From Mesorhizobium sp. Root157 (lineage in GTDB: Bacteria; Pseudomonadota; Alphaproteobacteria; Rhizobiales; Rhizobiaceae): a DNA stretch of 64,000 nt. The position numbers and the translations under genes are program-made. The stretch lies in contig NZ_LMGJ01000023.1 in the NCBI RefSeq assembly GCF_001427385.1, positions 248,001-312,000 on the forward strand, in the 5' to 3' direction. Each line of letters starts with the position of its first letter. Within the stretch, counting starts at the first letter, position 1. The notes under the pieces were generated by a model that ran no database searches, was not told where the DNA came from, and saw nothing but the letters and a program-made list of their open reading frames with translations. This document shows positions 49,465 to 57,511 of this stretch, in pieces.

Positions 49465-49746
49465 TCACTGGAAGTCGCGCGAGATCTCGCGCTTGTAGAT
49501 GACCTGGAAGAGAGCGGCCGCTTGAGCCTTGGCCGTGGCGAGCTGCGCGGGCTCGATCCGGCCGCATTCGGATTTGAAGCTGCTGATATCGCCATCACCC
49601 AGCTCGGCGTGGCCGGATGCAAGGATGACCATGCGCCACGCGCATCCCATGGTCGGGTTGGCAATCACCGCGTCATCGCAACCGGAGCTTAGGCAAAAAG
49701 CAAGATTCCGCTGGTCACCGTAGTCTCTTTCGTAAGCTCCCTTCAT
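49465..49746 (-). CDS. Small Cys-containing hypothetical protein (possible cargo gene)
   Basis: A 93-aa protein, MKGAYERDYGDQRNLAFCLS, with four cysteines (FCLSSGCDDAV, MGCAWRM, SECGRIE) and an ending KAQAAALFQVIYKREISRDF. It lies alone in the gap between the gp30-like gene and the gpI promoter region, with about 146 bp before it and 210 bp after it without genes. It resembles no Mu protein. It could be a host-affecting gene inserted between transcription units; the ribosome site is weak. Confidence 0.55.
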   Translation of the reverse strand: MKGAYERDYGDQRNLAFCLSSGCDDAVIANPTMGCAWRMVILASGHAELGDGDISSFKSECGRIEPAQLATAKAQAAALFQVIYKREISRDFQ

Positions 49747-49892
49747 CGACGATCGGGCCTGACAATATGCCGGGACCGGCTGATTGCAATGCGCGTTTGC
49801 ACGCGGGCGACGGCTGCACTATATTGCCGGTGCGTTCGAGACACGCTTGCCGGTCAAATGCGACCGCGGGGAGGTAGCGGCCCCCCGAACGC

Positions 49893-51065
49893 TTAATCCC
49901 TCTTCATCCCGTCACGCGCCCGCCGCATCTCGTCCCGCCGCCGTTCGCTGGAACGGAAGAACGTCGCGATGCGCACGAAGCCTTTGGCCGAGCGCCGCAA
50001 CGCGACCACCCACCAACTGCCGTCGATCTGTTTCCAGTAGGCATGTGAGCCGTCTGGACGCTCGATAAGCTCGCCGCTGTCCAGCAACTCCTGGACCCGC
50101 CCAAAGCTGGCCGGATCGACATGCCGGTGCTTGCCGGATTTTACTGCCAGCGTTTCGTTTGAAACCACGACTGTAGGGCCTACGCCACGAAGCTTGGCAA
50201 TGGCCTGCGGCGCGATCGCCACCGGCAGCTGGACGCGCTCCGGCATCGCTGCATAGGCCTCCGGGGTACGGCTTTCCCACAGATCGGCGACGATCCTTTT
50301 CGCAGCTACCGGCTCCGCCAGTTCGATGCGGTCGGCCATGGCGTGCAACAGAGTTCGGGCGCGGGCCTTGCCGGGGTTCGTATGCCAGCCGGGATCGACA
50401 CCTTCCGGGACGCGGGAAACCTCGCCGGTGCGCTTGTTGCGATAGTTGCGCCACTGAATTTCCGGCTCGGGACTGACCCCGACCTTCACGGCCTCGAAGC
50501 GGGTGATGGCGCGGACCCTGCATTTGCAACCCCATCCGTTCGGCGGATAGTGCGTGTCCCAGAACGCATCGTCGATCGGCAGCACCGTGCCCTCGATGGC
50601 GACGTGCGCGTCACGATGTACACTGCTCGGCCCAAGCTCGTAGATGAAGAACGGCAGCGCACCCTTGGTCCGCTGCGCGCGCTCCCACTGGCCAGCTGCA
50701 TAGGCCGTGCGGGTATTCGCCCAATAGATCGTCTGGAGCCGGCGCGGACTGCCGAGCTGCGCATTGATGATCTCGCCCGTCGCCGGGTCCGCCATCTCCT
50801 TCTTCCCCCACCAGCCGAGCGCCTGGAGGCGCGGCGCGAGCTGCTTGGCGAATTGCTCGAACGGCACGCCATCCTTCACCGCCGCATCAGTCGCCTCCCG
50901 CAGCGCCTGAAGCACGTCCATCTCCATCGCCTTGGCGACGGTGAAGGCGTGAGCATGTTCCTCGCCCCAGGTGTCCTGCCAGTGAAAGGATTTTTTGAAG
51001 CCCTTCCCTTCGAGATAGGCGACGGCTTCCGGTGGCGGACCGCCCCGCAAGCCTTCACCCGCCAT
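49893..51065 (-). CDS. Phage minor head protein (Mu gp30/gpF type) with C-terminal nuclease-like domain
   Basis: A 390-aa protein. The first 270 residues match the Mu F/gp30 minor head family (PF04233): AKAMEMDVLQALREATDAAV, RLQTIYWANTRTAYAAGQWE, VHRDAHVAIEGTVLP and the PNGWGCKCRVRAI signature. The last 110 (WESRTPEAYAAMPERVQLPV; KSGKHRHVDPASFGRVQELL; DGSWWVVALRRSAKGFVRIA) resemble the PBECR group of phage nuclease-like domains attached to head morphogenesis proteins. The His and Lys/Arg set (HRHVDP, ALRRS) fits a nuclease site but is unproven. It overlaps the portal gene by 11 nt. Confidence 0.85.
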   Translation of the reverse strand: MAGEGLRGGPPPEAVAYLEGKGFKKSFHWQDTWGEEHAHAFTVAKAMEMDVLQALREATDAAVKDGVPFEQFAKQLAPRLQALGWWGKKEMADPATGEIINAQLGSPRRLQTIYWANTRTAYAAGQWERAQRTKGALPFFIYELGPSSVHRDAHVAIEGTVLPIDDAFWDTHYPPNGWGCKCRVRAITRFEAVKVGVSPEPEIQWRNYRNKRTGEVSRVPEGVDPGWHTNPGKARARTLLHAMADRIELAEPVAAKRIVADLWESRTPEAYAAMPERVQLPVAIAPQAIAKLRGVGPTVVVSNETLAVKSGKHRHVDPASFGRVQELLDSGELIERPDGSHAYWKQIDGSWWVVALRRSAKGFVRIATFFRSSERRRDEMRRARDGMKRD

Positions 51066-52647
51066 TGTTCTCGCTGCCCTCGACGCGCGCGGCAAAGGTC
51101 GCGGCCGCCAATCGGTCGATCAGCGGCTGCAGATCGAACTTGCCAGCCAAGCCGGCAATCGCCGCCTGCATCTCCTCATAGGTCGAAGCCCCTTCAAGGG
51201 CCGCATGAACAGCCTTCATAAGCGGGTCGATCTGCGGTTCCCATTCGTCCAGCATCTCGGTGGAAAAGCCGGTGATCGGATCTTCGAGAAGCGATAGCGC
51301 CATGGCCTGTGCGAGTTTCTGGCGACGCATCTGCTCGGCCTTGCCGAAGCGTCGCGACGGTTCGGCTACCGTGACGGGCGCGCGCTTCAGCACCTTCTCG
51401 CCCTCGGCCGGCTCGCGCCAGCCGAGCTTCGCAAGCACCGGCCCTTGCGGTACCTCGCCGCCCATCTCCACGAACTTTTGTGTCGCCTCCATCAACGCCT
51501 TCAGGTCTTCGGGATCGTCGACTGGGTATGTCACCTGCGGGGTGCCATTCTTCGGCACGCCCTTGTTGAAGGCAATGTAGGGGTCGATCAGATCGCGCTG
51601 CGTTGTCGCCGCCAGATCATCGCCGTCAGCACGAAGGATCAGCAGGCGGATATCATCATGCACCTCGGCCTGGGCAAAGCTAGAACCGTCCGCCGATGTC
51701 ATGGTCTGGCCGACGATCAGCTTCGCGAATTGTTCGTCCAGATATGTAGCCATGCCCTTGAAAGCATTCTCGCCACCGGCCGACGCTTTGGTCTCGATGA
51801 ACTCTATGATCATGTTCTTATGGATGATGGCCCCGCCATCGGCGGCGACGTTGGCAACGGCGCGCAACAGCGCCCGCTTGTCAGCCTCGGTCGCGCTATC
51901 ATCATATTTGCCGATGCGGAACGGCATGCCGTAGACTTCCAGAAACGCCATCCAGTCCTTCAAGCTGAAGCTCTTCAGCATGAATATCCACATGGCGGTT
52001 CGGGCGAGACCTTGCCGGATCGGCGTGCCGGACTTCAACACCGGCGTGTGGATCAGATATTTGCCCGCCGTGAGCGCCAGGCCGTCCGGATTGCCATCCT
52101 CGCGCAGCCGCAGCTCGCGGCCGGTGATGCGGTCGAACTGGAAATGGCGCGGATCGCGCGACAGGATGCGCGACGGTTTCCAGGCCGAACCGGACATCGA
52201 CCAGACGATTTCCGCAACGGCAAAACCCTTGGCAATGCCATCGGCCAGATGCATGACGATGTTGCGGAACTGGGTGTTGTCGATCAGCTTGCGGACTTCC
52301 TCCGCCAACTCTTGGTCGGCAGTGTCTTCGCTCGCGGCCGTGACCACCGGCTTGATGTTGCGGATCGCCAGCTTGCGCTGGCCGAGCGCCATGCGATATT
52401 GCGGCTCGCGCTCCTCCATCTCTTCGGCGAGCGTAAGGTAATCGGTCAGGTCCGCGCCCGGTTCGGCACTTTCACGCATGATGCGGGCGAGCTTGTTGGG
52501 CGTCAGGCCGGAAGCAACACCTTCATGCCAGATCGAGCGCACGCCGGTCATCGTCGGCGCGCTCTCCTCCAGGGCGAGCTGACGCTTGGCGACGGCCGTC
52601 GCCTTCAGCGCCCGGCCGAACTGATCCATGAGACCGGTGAATTCCAT
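51055..52647 (-). CDS. Portal protein, Mu gp29-like (DUF935)
   Basis: A 530-aa portal through which DNA enters the head. The DUF935 pattern is plain: PTMTGVRSIWHEGVASGLTP, REPQYRMALGQRKLAIRNIK, KDWMAFLEVYGMPFRIGKYD and KLIVGQTMTSADGSSFAQA. It lies between terminase and gp30, as in Mu. The C-terminus is helical and may contact the minor head protein. Confidence 0.93.
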   Translation of the reverse strand: MEFTGLMDQFGRALKATAVAKRQLALEESAPTMTGVRSIWHEGVASGLTPNKLARIMRESAEPGADLTDYLTLAEEMEEREPQYRMALGQRKLAIRNIKPVVTAASEDTADQELAEEVRKLIDNTQFRNIVMHLADGIAKGFAVAEIVWSMSGSAWKPSRILSRDPRHFQFDRITGRELRLREDGNPDGLALTAGKYLIHTPVLKSGTPIRQGLARTAMWIFMLKSFSLKDWMAFLEVYGMPFRIGKYDDSATEADKRALLRAVANVAADGGAIIHKNMIIEFIETKASAGGENAFKGMATYLDEQFAKLIVGQTMTSADGSSFAQAEVHDDIRLLILRADGDDLAATTQRDLIDPYIAFNKGVPKNGTPQVTYPVDDPEDLKALMEATQKFVEMGGEVPQGPVLAKLGWREPAEGEKVLKRAPVTVAEPSRRFGKAEQMRRQKLAQAMALSLLEDPITGFSTEMLDEWEPQIDPLMKAVHAALEGASTYEEMQAAIAGLAGKFDLQPLIDRLAAATFAARVEGSENNGG

Positions 52648-52656
52648 GATCGTCTC

Positions 52657-54003
52657 CTACCAAAGACCGCCGCGACCGAAGGCCGAATAGTCGCCAAGCC
52701 CGCCGCGCTCGTTGATGTCGTCGTCATTCAGGGCGCTGATCGGGGTGTAGCTGTACTCAATTTGCGACCCGCCAGCGGCATTCACGGCGAGAAAGCATGC
52801 CCAGGTACGGTCGGCGTGATCCTCATCGCGCTCGGCAACAAAACGTGGTGCGCCGGTCGGCCCGACCATCTTGCGAAGCTTGTGCAGATCAGAGCGCAGC
52901 GCAGGCCGGCCTTCCGGTATGCGGATGGTGCGATCCTCAAACCGTTCCTTGCCGGCCGTCGCCATGACGAGCTTGGTCGGGCCACTGAACAGCACGCCCT
53001 CGATGCGATCCTCGCCATAGAGGCGCTGGGCATCTTCCACCGGCTTTTCGCCCATGCCGGTCTGATCCATGCAGACGCGGCCGACACGGTAGCGGCGCAT
53101 CACCTCGTCCAGTGCCTCGTCCTGGGCGGCGAACTTGGCGCGCTTCAGCTCGATGATCTCGCGCGTCCACAGCACATCGCCGATCTGCTCAAGCACGTAG
53201 ATAACAAAAAGGTCGTTACGCCGGCCGATGTCGACGCCGACGAAACAGACACCGCCGCGATACAATTCAGGCTTTCCCGCGTCCGGGTCTTCAACGGAAG
53301 TGATGAGTTCGTAGGACAACCAGGCCGAGGCTTCATCCAGATATTTAAGCTCGTATTCCTGTGCCCAGGCATCCTCGTCCGCGATGCCCTTGCGCAGTTG
53401 CTCGATGTTGCGCGGCAGGCCATCGGCCACCGCCTGATAGATGTCGACGGAATGGCGGGACCATTCTTCATCGTCGGATGTGTCGAGTTCATAAAACTTG
53501 CCGCTTTTGCCGTTCGGCGTCGAGGTGACCCGCAACTTCCAGCCTGCCGAGATGACCGGGAAGAGCGCCTTCCAGATCGCGTTGCTGTCGCGGTGGAAGG
53601 CGAACTCGTCCAGGAACACATTCGACGAAAAGCCGCGCGCCGTGTCCGGGTTGGCTGGCAGCGCCGTTATCCTGGAGCCATGAGGGAAGGCGACTTCGAG
53701 AGCCTTGTAGCTGACGGCCCCAATATCATAGGCGGCCTCGTAGCTGTCGAACGTGAGACCATAGGCCTTGGCGTGCAGCTTCACCCCTTCGTCCATGGCC
53801 TCTTTGGCCTGACGCTCGCCGCGTGACAGGATCACCCACCGGGTGCGCTTCTGCTGAACGACATGCTCAAAACTATCGTCGACGCTTTCCAGCGTCGTCG
53901 TGAAGGTCTTGCCGGTCTGGCGGGCGAACTTGCCTAGCTTGAACCGGGAGTTGTCCTTCAGCCAGCGGCGCTGATATTTGTAAAGCAGCGGACGGTCGGC
54001 CAT
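52657..54003 (-). CDS. Terminase large subunit, Mu gp28-like
   Basis: A 448-aa packaging motor and nuclease. The ATPase part has a Walker-A-like ARQTGKTFTT (27-36) and Walker B with catalytic Glu in VFLDEFAF (129-136). The RNase H-like nuclease has VGVDIGRRNDLF near 255-266 and further acidic residues. It cuts phage DNA at full heads. The ATG at 54003 follows the small-subunit stop by 1 nt. Confidence 0.93.
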   Translation of the reverse strand: MADRPLLYKYQRRWLKDNSRFKLGKFARQTGKTFTTTLESVDDSFEHVVQQKRTRWVILSRGERQAKEAMDEGVKLHAKAYGLTFDSYEAAYDIGAVSYKALEVAFPHGSRITALPANPDTARGFSSNVFLDEFAFHRDSNAIWKALFPVISAGWKLRVTSTPNGKSGKFYELDTSDDEEWSRHSVDIYQAVADGLPRNIEQLRKGIADEDAWAQEYELKYLDEASAWLSYELITSVEDPDAGKPELYRGGVCFVGVDIGRRNDLFVIYVLEQIGDVLWTREIIELKRAKFAAQDEALDEVMRRYRVGRVCMDQTGMGEKPVEDAQRLYGEDRIEGVLFSGPTKLVMATAGKERFEDRTIRIPEGRPALRSDLHKLRKMVGPTGAPRFVAERDEDHADRTWACFLAVNAAGGSQIEYSYTPISALNDDDINERGGLGDYSAFGRGGLW

Positions 54004-54004
54004 C

Positions 54005-54568
54005 TCACTCTCCGGAATAGGCTTTGCGGATAAGCGACAGCACCTCGGCCGCGTCCACGTTGCGACCGGTCTTTTCGACCTCGCCGGTGACCGCGTTGAC
54101 GGCCTTTTCCATCTTCGCCTGGGCGGCGGCTTCCGCCTTGGCCTTGAGGCTTGCAGAAAGATGCTGCGCCGAAACGGTCTGTTTGAACGCCGAGGCAAGT
54201 TCCTTCACATCCTCGGCGGACTTTGCATCGTCGATCAGTTCGTCGATTACCGACTTCAGCAGCTCACCAAGGATGATATCCTGATCGCCCATCTTTTCCG
54301 GGGTGATGGTTTCGGCGATGCCGGCGTAGATATGATCGCGTTCGGCCAGTCGATCGGCCCGGCGCTTCAGGCGGATGCGACGCCGGCTGAAGGCGGATTT
54401 CGATATCGGTCCTTGGCCCTTGACCGCGAGCCGGTCGTTCAGTTCGAACAGGATATCAGCCTGCGTTCGCGCGCGCTCGTTGAGCCGGGCCAGCGCCCAC
54501 ACGACATCGTCCTGGCAATCTTCTGGCAGCTGGTCGAGCGAGGATAGGACGCGGCGTTCTACGGCCAT
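54005..54568 (-). CDS. Terminase small-subunit-like protein, Mu gp27 type (DUF3486)
   Basis: A 187-aa protein of the DUF3486 family: an N-terminal helix-turn-helix region (LPEDCQDDVVWALARLNER; GPISKSAFSRRRIRLKRRAD) that would bind phage DNA, and a long Ala/Lys-rich helical tail (LSASLKAKAEAAAQAKMEKA). It is placed right before terminase large subunit. The ATG at 54568 is chosen because it directly follows the upstream stop; 54658 would overlap gp26. Confidence 0.85.
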   Translation of the reverse strand: MAVERRVLSSLDQLPEDCQDDVVWALARLNERARTQADILFELNDRLAVKGQGPISKSAFSRRRIRLKRRADRLAERDHIYAGIAETITPEKMGDQDIILGELLKSVIDELIDDAKSAEDVKELASAFKQTVSAQHLSASLKAKAEAAAQAKMEKAVNAVTGEVEKTGRNVDAAEVLSLIRKAYSGE

Positions 54569-54569
54569 G

Positions 54570-54872
54570 TCACAGCACCGGTTCGGAGGGGCTGTCGACA
54601 CCGGATATGAACGTCTGAAGCGCCAGATGTTCCAGTCCACGCGGCGTGATGGTGGCAATCTTCACCGAACCGGCCGCCGTGATCCGGACGGCCTTGCGCT
54701 CGGCCAGGAACTCGAATTGATCCTCGACCCAGCCACGTGAGCGGTTGATCAGAAAATCGTTCAGCAGGAAGTTGCGCACGGCGCTCGATGTCATCGAGCG
54801 GTTCGACTGGGCGTGCAACTCCCGCAGGATGATGAGGCGCGCCTCTTGTTCGATTGCTGTCTCGCCGCCCAT
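54570..54872 (-). CDS. Mu gp26-like phage protein (winged-helix)
   Basis: A 100-aa protein with a winged-helix look: EQEARLIILRELHAQSNRSM, SAVRNFLLNDFLINRSRGWV and the end ATITPRGLEHLALQTF. It corresponds to the gp26 position and resembles the VpaChn25_0724-type phage proteins. It probably binds DNA; the role is unknown. Confidence 0.75.
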   Translation of the reverse strand: MGGETAIEQEARLIILRELHAQSNRSMTSSAVRNFLLNDFLINRSRGWVEDQFEFLAERKAVRITAAGSVKIATITPRGLEHLALQTFISGVDSPSEPVL

Positions 54873-54873
54873 G

Positions 54874-55293
54874 CTATTTCTCCACGCCCTGTTCCATGAG
54901 GTAGTTTTGAATTCTGGCGCTTGTGGCGGCGAGCGGCCGAAGGCGCTCGTCCAGGGTGTCCATCCGCCCGGTCATCCGACTGTCGAGGGTTTCCATCTGG
55001 CCGGTGAGTTTTTCCAAAGCCAATTCCAGACGATGCGACTGATCGCGGTCTGGCATGTGCTGCATTTCGCCCTCGATCTTCAGCAGCCGGTTCTCGACTT
55101 TCTGGAACCGTTCACCAATGTCTTCGCTGGCCCGCTGACGCTGATCGGCAAACTTGCCGATTTTGTCTTCCAGGTTCTCGATCGCCTTCAGCGCTTTGGT
55201 CGCCCTGGTAGACATCAAGTTGTAGGCGGTGGTGGCGAAAGTGGTCACCGTGTTCGCCGCGACGATCCAGGCGAGCAGTTGCGTCAAGTCCAT
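54874..55293 (-). CDS. DUF2730 family phage protein (Mu gp25 type)
   Basis: A 139-aa protein with an N-terminal membrane helix (LLAWIVAANTVTTFATTAYN) and a long coiled coil (LEDKIGKFADQRQRASEDIG; LALEKLTGQMETLDSRMTGR). It matches DUF2730, found in Mu-like phages between lysis and packaging genes. The function is unknown; a membrane-anchored coiled coil could act in lysis (spanin-like), but no lipobox is seen. Confidence 0.85.
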   Translation of the reverse strand: MDLTQLLAWIVAANTVTTFATTAYNLMSTRATKALKAIENLEDKIGKFADQRQRASEDIGERFQKVENRLLKIEGEMQHMPDRDQSHRLELALEKLTGQMETLDSRMTGRMDTLDERLRPLAATSARIQNYLMEQGVEK

Positions 55294-55535
55294 CAGGTGC
55301 GTCTCCGGCGATAGCGTTCGAGACGCTGTTGGCAGTCAAGGCAGCGGTCGGCCGAGGGCAGTGCGCGACGGCGTGCGGGGTCGATCTCTTCGCCGCAACT
55401 GCGGCAGTCGATTTCACCCTGCCGTCGCAGAGCGATCCGTGCGGAGGCTATGCCGGCCTCACGCTCCTGGTGGGCGCGAAGGTCGGCCAGTTCATGCGCG
55501 AAATTGCCAAGCTTCAAAGCGCGCGCCCCAGCCAT
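55293..55535 (-). CDS. TraR/DksA-type zinc finger protein
   Basis: An 80-aa protein with a C4 zinc finger near the C-terminus, CRSCGEEIDPARRRAL then RCLDCQQ, the TraR/DksA signature. The N-terminal half is helical (NFAHELADLRAHQEREAGIA). Phage and plasmid TraR proteins enter the RNA polymerase secondary channel and mimic DksA plus ppGpp. It overlaps the holin gene by 22 nt, so it is expressed with lysis genes. Confidence 0.85.
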   Translation of the reverse strand: MAGARALKLGNFAHELADLRAHQEREAGIASARIALRRQGEIDCRSCGEEIDPARRRALPSADRCLDCQQRLERYRRRRT

Positions 55536-56056
55536 TTTGAAAGGCCGTCCTTGATCGTGTGACCACCCATGTAGAAGGCGGTGAAGATGCCTGTGACCGC
55601 AAGCAGGGTGCCGATGTCGACCAGCAACACCAGGCGCGCGCTGGCACCCATTAAGGCGACGAACAGGTTGAGCATCGGCACAACGAAAACATACCAGGCC
55701 CAGGCTACGAGAAGGCCCCACATCCATGCCGGCCGCCACGCCCACGTCCACGTAGCCCCGCCCTTGTCCATCTCGGCGCGCATCAGATCGTGCGCCTGCC
55801 TTTGCTGCACGTTCCATTGGATCAGGAGGTCAGGCGCCTGCGCTTCCGTCACGGCCACCGCCGCCTCGATCTTGTCGGCAGGCAGCGAGGGCAATTCATC
55901 GGCCGTTACGCCTGCATGGCCGGCGATGGTGTCGACGATCATGCCGCCGACTTCACCCACCGCTCCCCCTAGGTATTTCTCAAGGAGACCTTTGACGATC
56001 GGCGCGCCGACCTTGGCGGCGGCGTCGACCAGAATGGATGCCACAAACGTGCTCAT
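55514..56056 (-). CDS. Holin of the 3TM family
   Basis: A 180-aa protein of the 3TM holin family (PF11351). The N-terminal amphipathic part is LVDAAAKVGAPIVKGLLEKY, followed by three membrane segments near WAWRPAWMWGLLVAWAWYVF, LNLFVALMG and IGTLLAVTGIFTAFYMGG. It would form membrane lesions that release or activate the endolysin encoded just upstream. It overlaps its neighbours by 4 and 22 nt. Confidence 0.82.
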   Translation of the reverse strand: MSTFVASILVDAAAKVGAPIVKGLLEKYLGGAVGEVGGMIVDTIAGHAGVTADELPSLPADKIEAAVAVTEAQAPDLLIQWNVQQRQAHDLMRAEMDKGGATWTWAWRPAWMWGLLVAWAWYVFVVPMLNLFVALMGASARLVLLVDIGTLLAVTGIFTAFYMGGHTIKDGLSKWLGRAL

Positions 56057-56262
56057 GCCAGCACCCCAATCGTCACATCAATGATCCATGAGACCGCCGC
56101 CAGGACGAGGCAGATCGGGCTGGCGCATCCGAAAAAGATCAGAAGCGGCAAATATCCGGACATGCTCGGCGTTGGGTCATTGGACAGCGCAGCGAAGAGC
56201 ACCATCGCAACTGCCGCCGAAAGACACCCGGCGATCAGGAAGAACACGGCTACGGACATCAT
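56053..56262 (-). CDS. Small membrane protein in lysis cassette
   Basis: A 69-aa highly hydrophobic protein with two to three membrane segments (MSVAVFFLIAGCLSAAVAMV; YLPLLIFFGCASPICLVLAA). It overlaps both the endolysin stop and the 3TM holin start. It could be a second holin, antiholin or regulator; no family is recognised. Confidence 0.65.
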   Translation of the reverse strand: MMSVAVFFLIAGCLSAAVAMVLFAALSNDPTPSMSGYLPLLIFFGCASPICLVLAAVSWIIDVTIGVLA

Positions 56263-57005
56263 GCCACCGCTCCCGCCTCGGCCGCGTAGGCGGCGGCGCG
56301 ATGCTTATGGATGATCGCGCGGATGATCAGGACCGCCACGACAACAGCGCCGGCCGCGAGCAGCCCGCCAATCACCCAGCCGGCAATCGCATCGGCATGT
56401 TGTGGGTTGAGCGCCACGTCGCCGCCGCCTGCCGTGGTGGCGGTACCGGTTGCGCCGGCACCCTTCGTATGATTGGCGGCCTTCTTCTCTGCGGCGACCT
56501 GCTCGGTCTGCAGCTTTCTGTGGACGACCGCTGGCGCTGATGACGCGGCCAGCGCCCAGGCAACGCCCTTCGCCTCAATCGCCGCGACGCGACGTGACCA
56601 GCCCTTGCCGAAGGTTTTCCAGATTGCGAGTGACTGCATGAAGCCGAGGCGCTTGGCGCAGAGCTTCTTGACGGTCTGGTCATCGCTGCCGCCAGCCGCC
56701 GCCAGGAGCCATTTCAAGGCGCGCGACGGGCCTGAATTGACGCCTGCGTCGAAGGTCGCGAGATCAACACCGGAGGCGAGACGGTCGCCGCTCACCTTGT
56801 TCCAGAAGTCCTCGCGGTAAATCTTGGCGACGTTCTCGGCCGTGATGTTGCGCAGCTGTGTCTTGGTGGCCTTTGGCACCCAGCGCCTGAAGGTGGCCAG
56901 CGTAATCCCCTTCATGGTCGCGCCACCGGGGTCTTTCGGGTTGTCGGCCCAACCGCCTTCGTATGCCAGGGTGACGTTCAAACACGCCTGAAAGTTCTTC
57001 TGCAT
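56259..57005 (-). CDS. Endolysin, glycoside hydrolase family 108, with C-terminal membrane anchor
   Basis: A 248-aa muramidase-type lysin. The GH108 signature TLAYEGGWADNPKDPGGATM (about 11-30, with the catalytic Glu in EGGW) and KIYREDFWNKVSGDRLASGV are clear, followed by a peptidoglycan-binding part (SRALKWLLAA). An unusual Ala/Gly-rich linker and a C-terminal membrane helix (AIAGWVIGGLLAAGAVVVAV) would tether it to the membrane. GGAG precedes the ATG at 57005. It is the first gene of the late lysis and packaging operon. Confidence 0.9.
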   Translation of the reverse strand: MQKNFQACLNVTLAYEGGWADNPKDPGGATMKGITLATFRRWVPKATKTQLRNITAENVAKIYREDFWNKVSGDRLASGVDLATFDAGVNSGPSRALKWLLAAAGGSDDQTVKKLCAKRLGFMQSLAIWKTFGKGWSRRVAAIEAKGVAWALAASSAPAVVHRKLQTEQVAAEKKAANHTKGAGATGTATTAGGGDVALNPQHADAIAGWVIGGLLAAGAVVVAVLIIRAIIHKHRAAAYAAEAGAVA

Positions 57006-57085
57006 GGGTGATCTCCGGTGCGACAAAGCCGGAGCGGCCCCCGGTATTCGGAGGCATTGTGGTCATTCAGGGATGGAAGTTGCGG

Positions 57086-57099
57086 GGGCAGTTTCGCCC
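57086..57099 (-). promoter_or_regulatory. Candidate late-promoter dyad, copy 1 (lysis operon)
   Basis: GGGC-N6-GCCC with perfect arms, inside a longer conserved block at 57079-57102 shared with copy 2. It lies in the 107-bp gap between the Mor-like gene and the endolysin, 81 bp before the endolysin ATG, the place of Mu's lysis promoter. Confidence 0.5.
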
Positions 57100-57112
57100 T
57101 GGTCGACGGCTG

Positions 57113-57511
57113 CTAAAACAGGGAGCCTTGGCCATCATCGTCCGGCTCGCCATCTTTGAGGCGGCGGCGATGGCTCTTCACGGTCGACCGACTGACACCG
57201 AGCAGCCGGGTGGTGTGATTGATGGAATAACCGTTGCGGGTCATTTCGGCAATGGCAACGCGGCGGCGGCGCATCTGGCCAGCCAGCGCTGGCGGTATCT
57301 CGATCTCGGTACCGCCGAATGCCGCGATCATGTTCCGAGCGGCCTCCTCACCGATTAGCTCCGGCAGCCAATGACCAGGCCGAAAATGCTTCGGGATGAA
57401 AACGGTCAGGCAGGCGCGCTCTCGGCCAAGGATCAGGGCGGCGCGCTCGCCGGCGACCTCGGCGATCCGGTTCAGCATGGGCGAAAGCCATGGGCGGTCG
57501 TCGTCCGTCAA
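57113..57511 (-). CDS. Mor-like transcription activator of late genes
   Basis: A 132-aa protein in the Mor/C position after GemA and before lysis. The middle (CLTVFIPKHFRPGHWLPELI, AARNMIAAFGGTEIEIP) follows the Mor dimerisation pattern and the end carries a helix-turn-helix (MTRNGYSINHTTRLLGVSRS then TVKSHRRRL). It probably activates late promoters. A TTG start at 57511 overlapping the upstream stop is the best fit; the frame is open to 57679 but that stretch shadows the neighbouring gene. Confidence 0.8.
   Translation of the reverse strand: MTDDDRPWLSPMLNRIAEVAGERAALILGRERACLTVFIPKHFRPGHWLPELIGEEAARNMIAAFGGTEIEIPPALAGQMRRRRVAIAEMTRNGYSINHTTRLLGVSRSTVKSHRRRLKDGEPDDDGQGSLF

Noticed and set aside
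51445..53826. 793-codon plus-strand frame
   Set aside because: Antisense to the portal and terminase genes, which have full family motifs.
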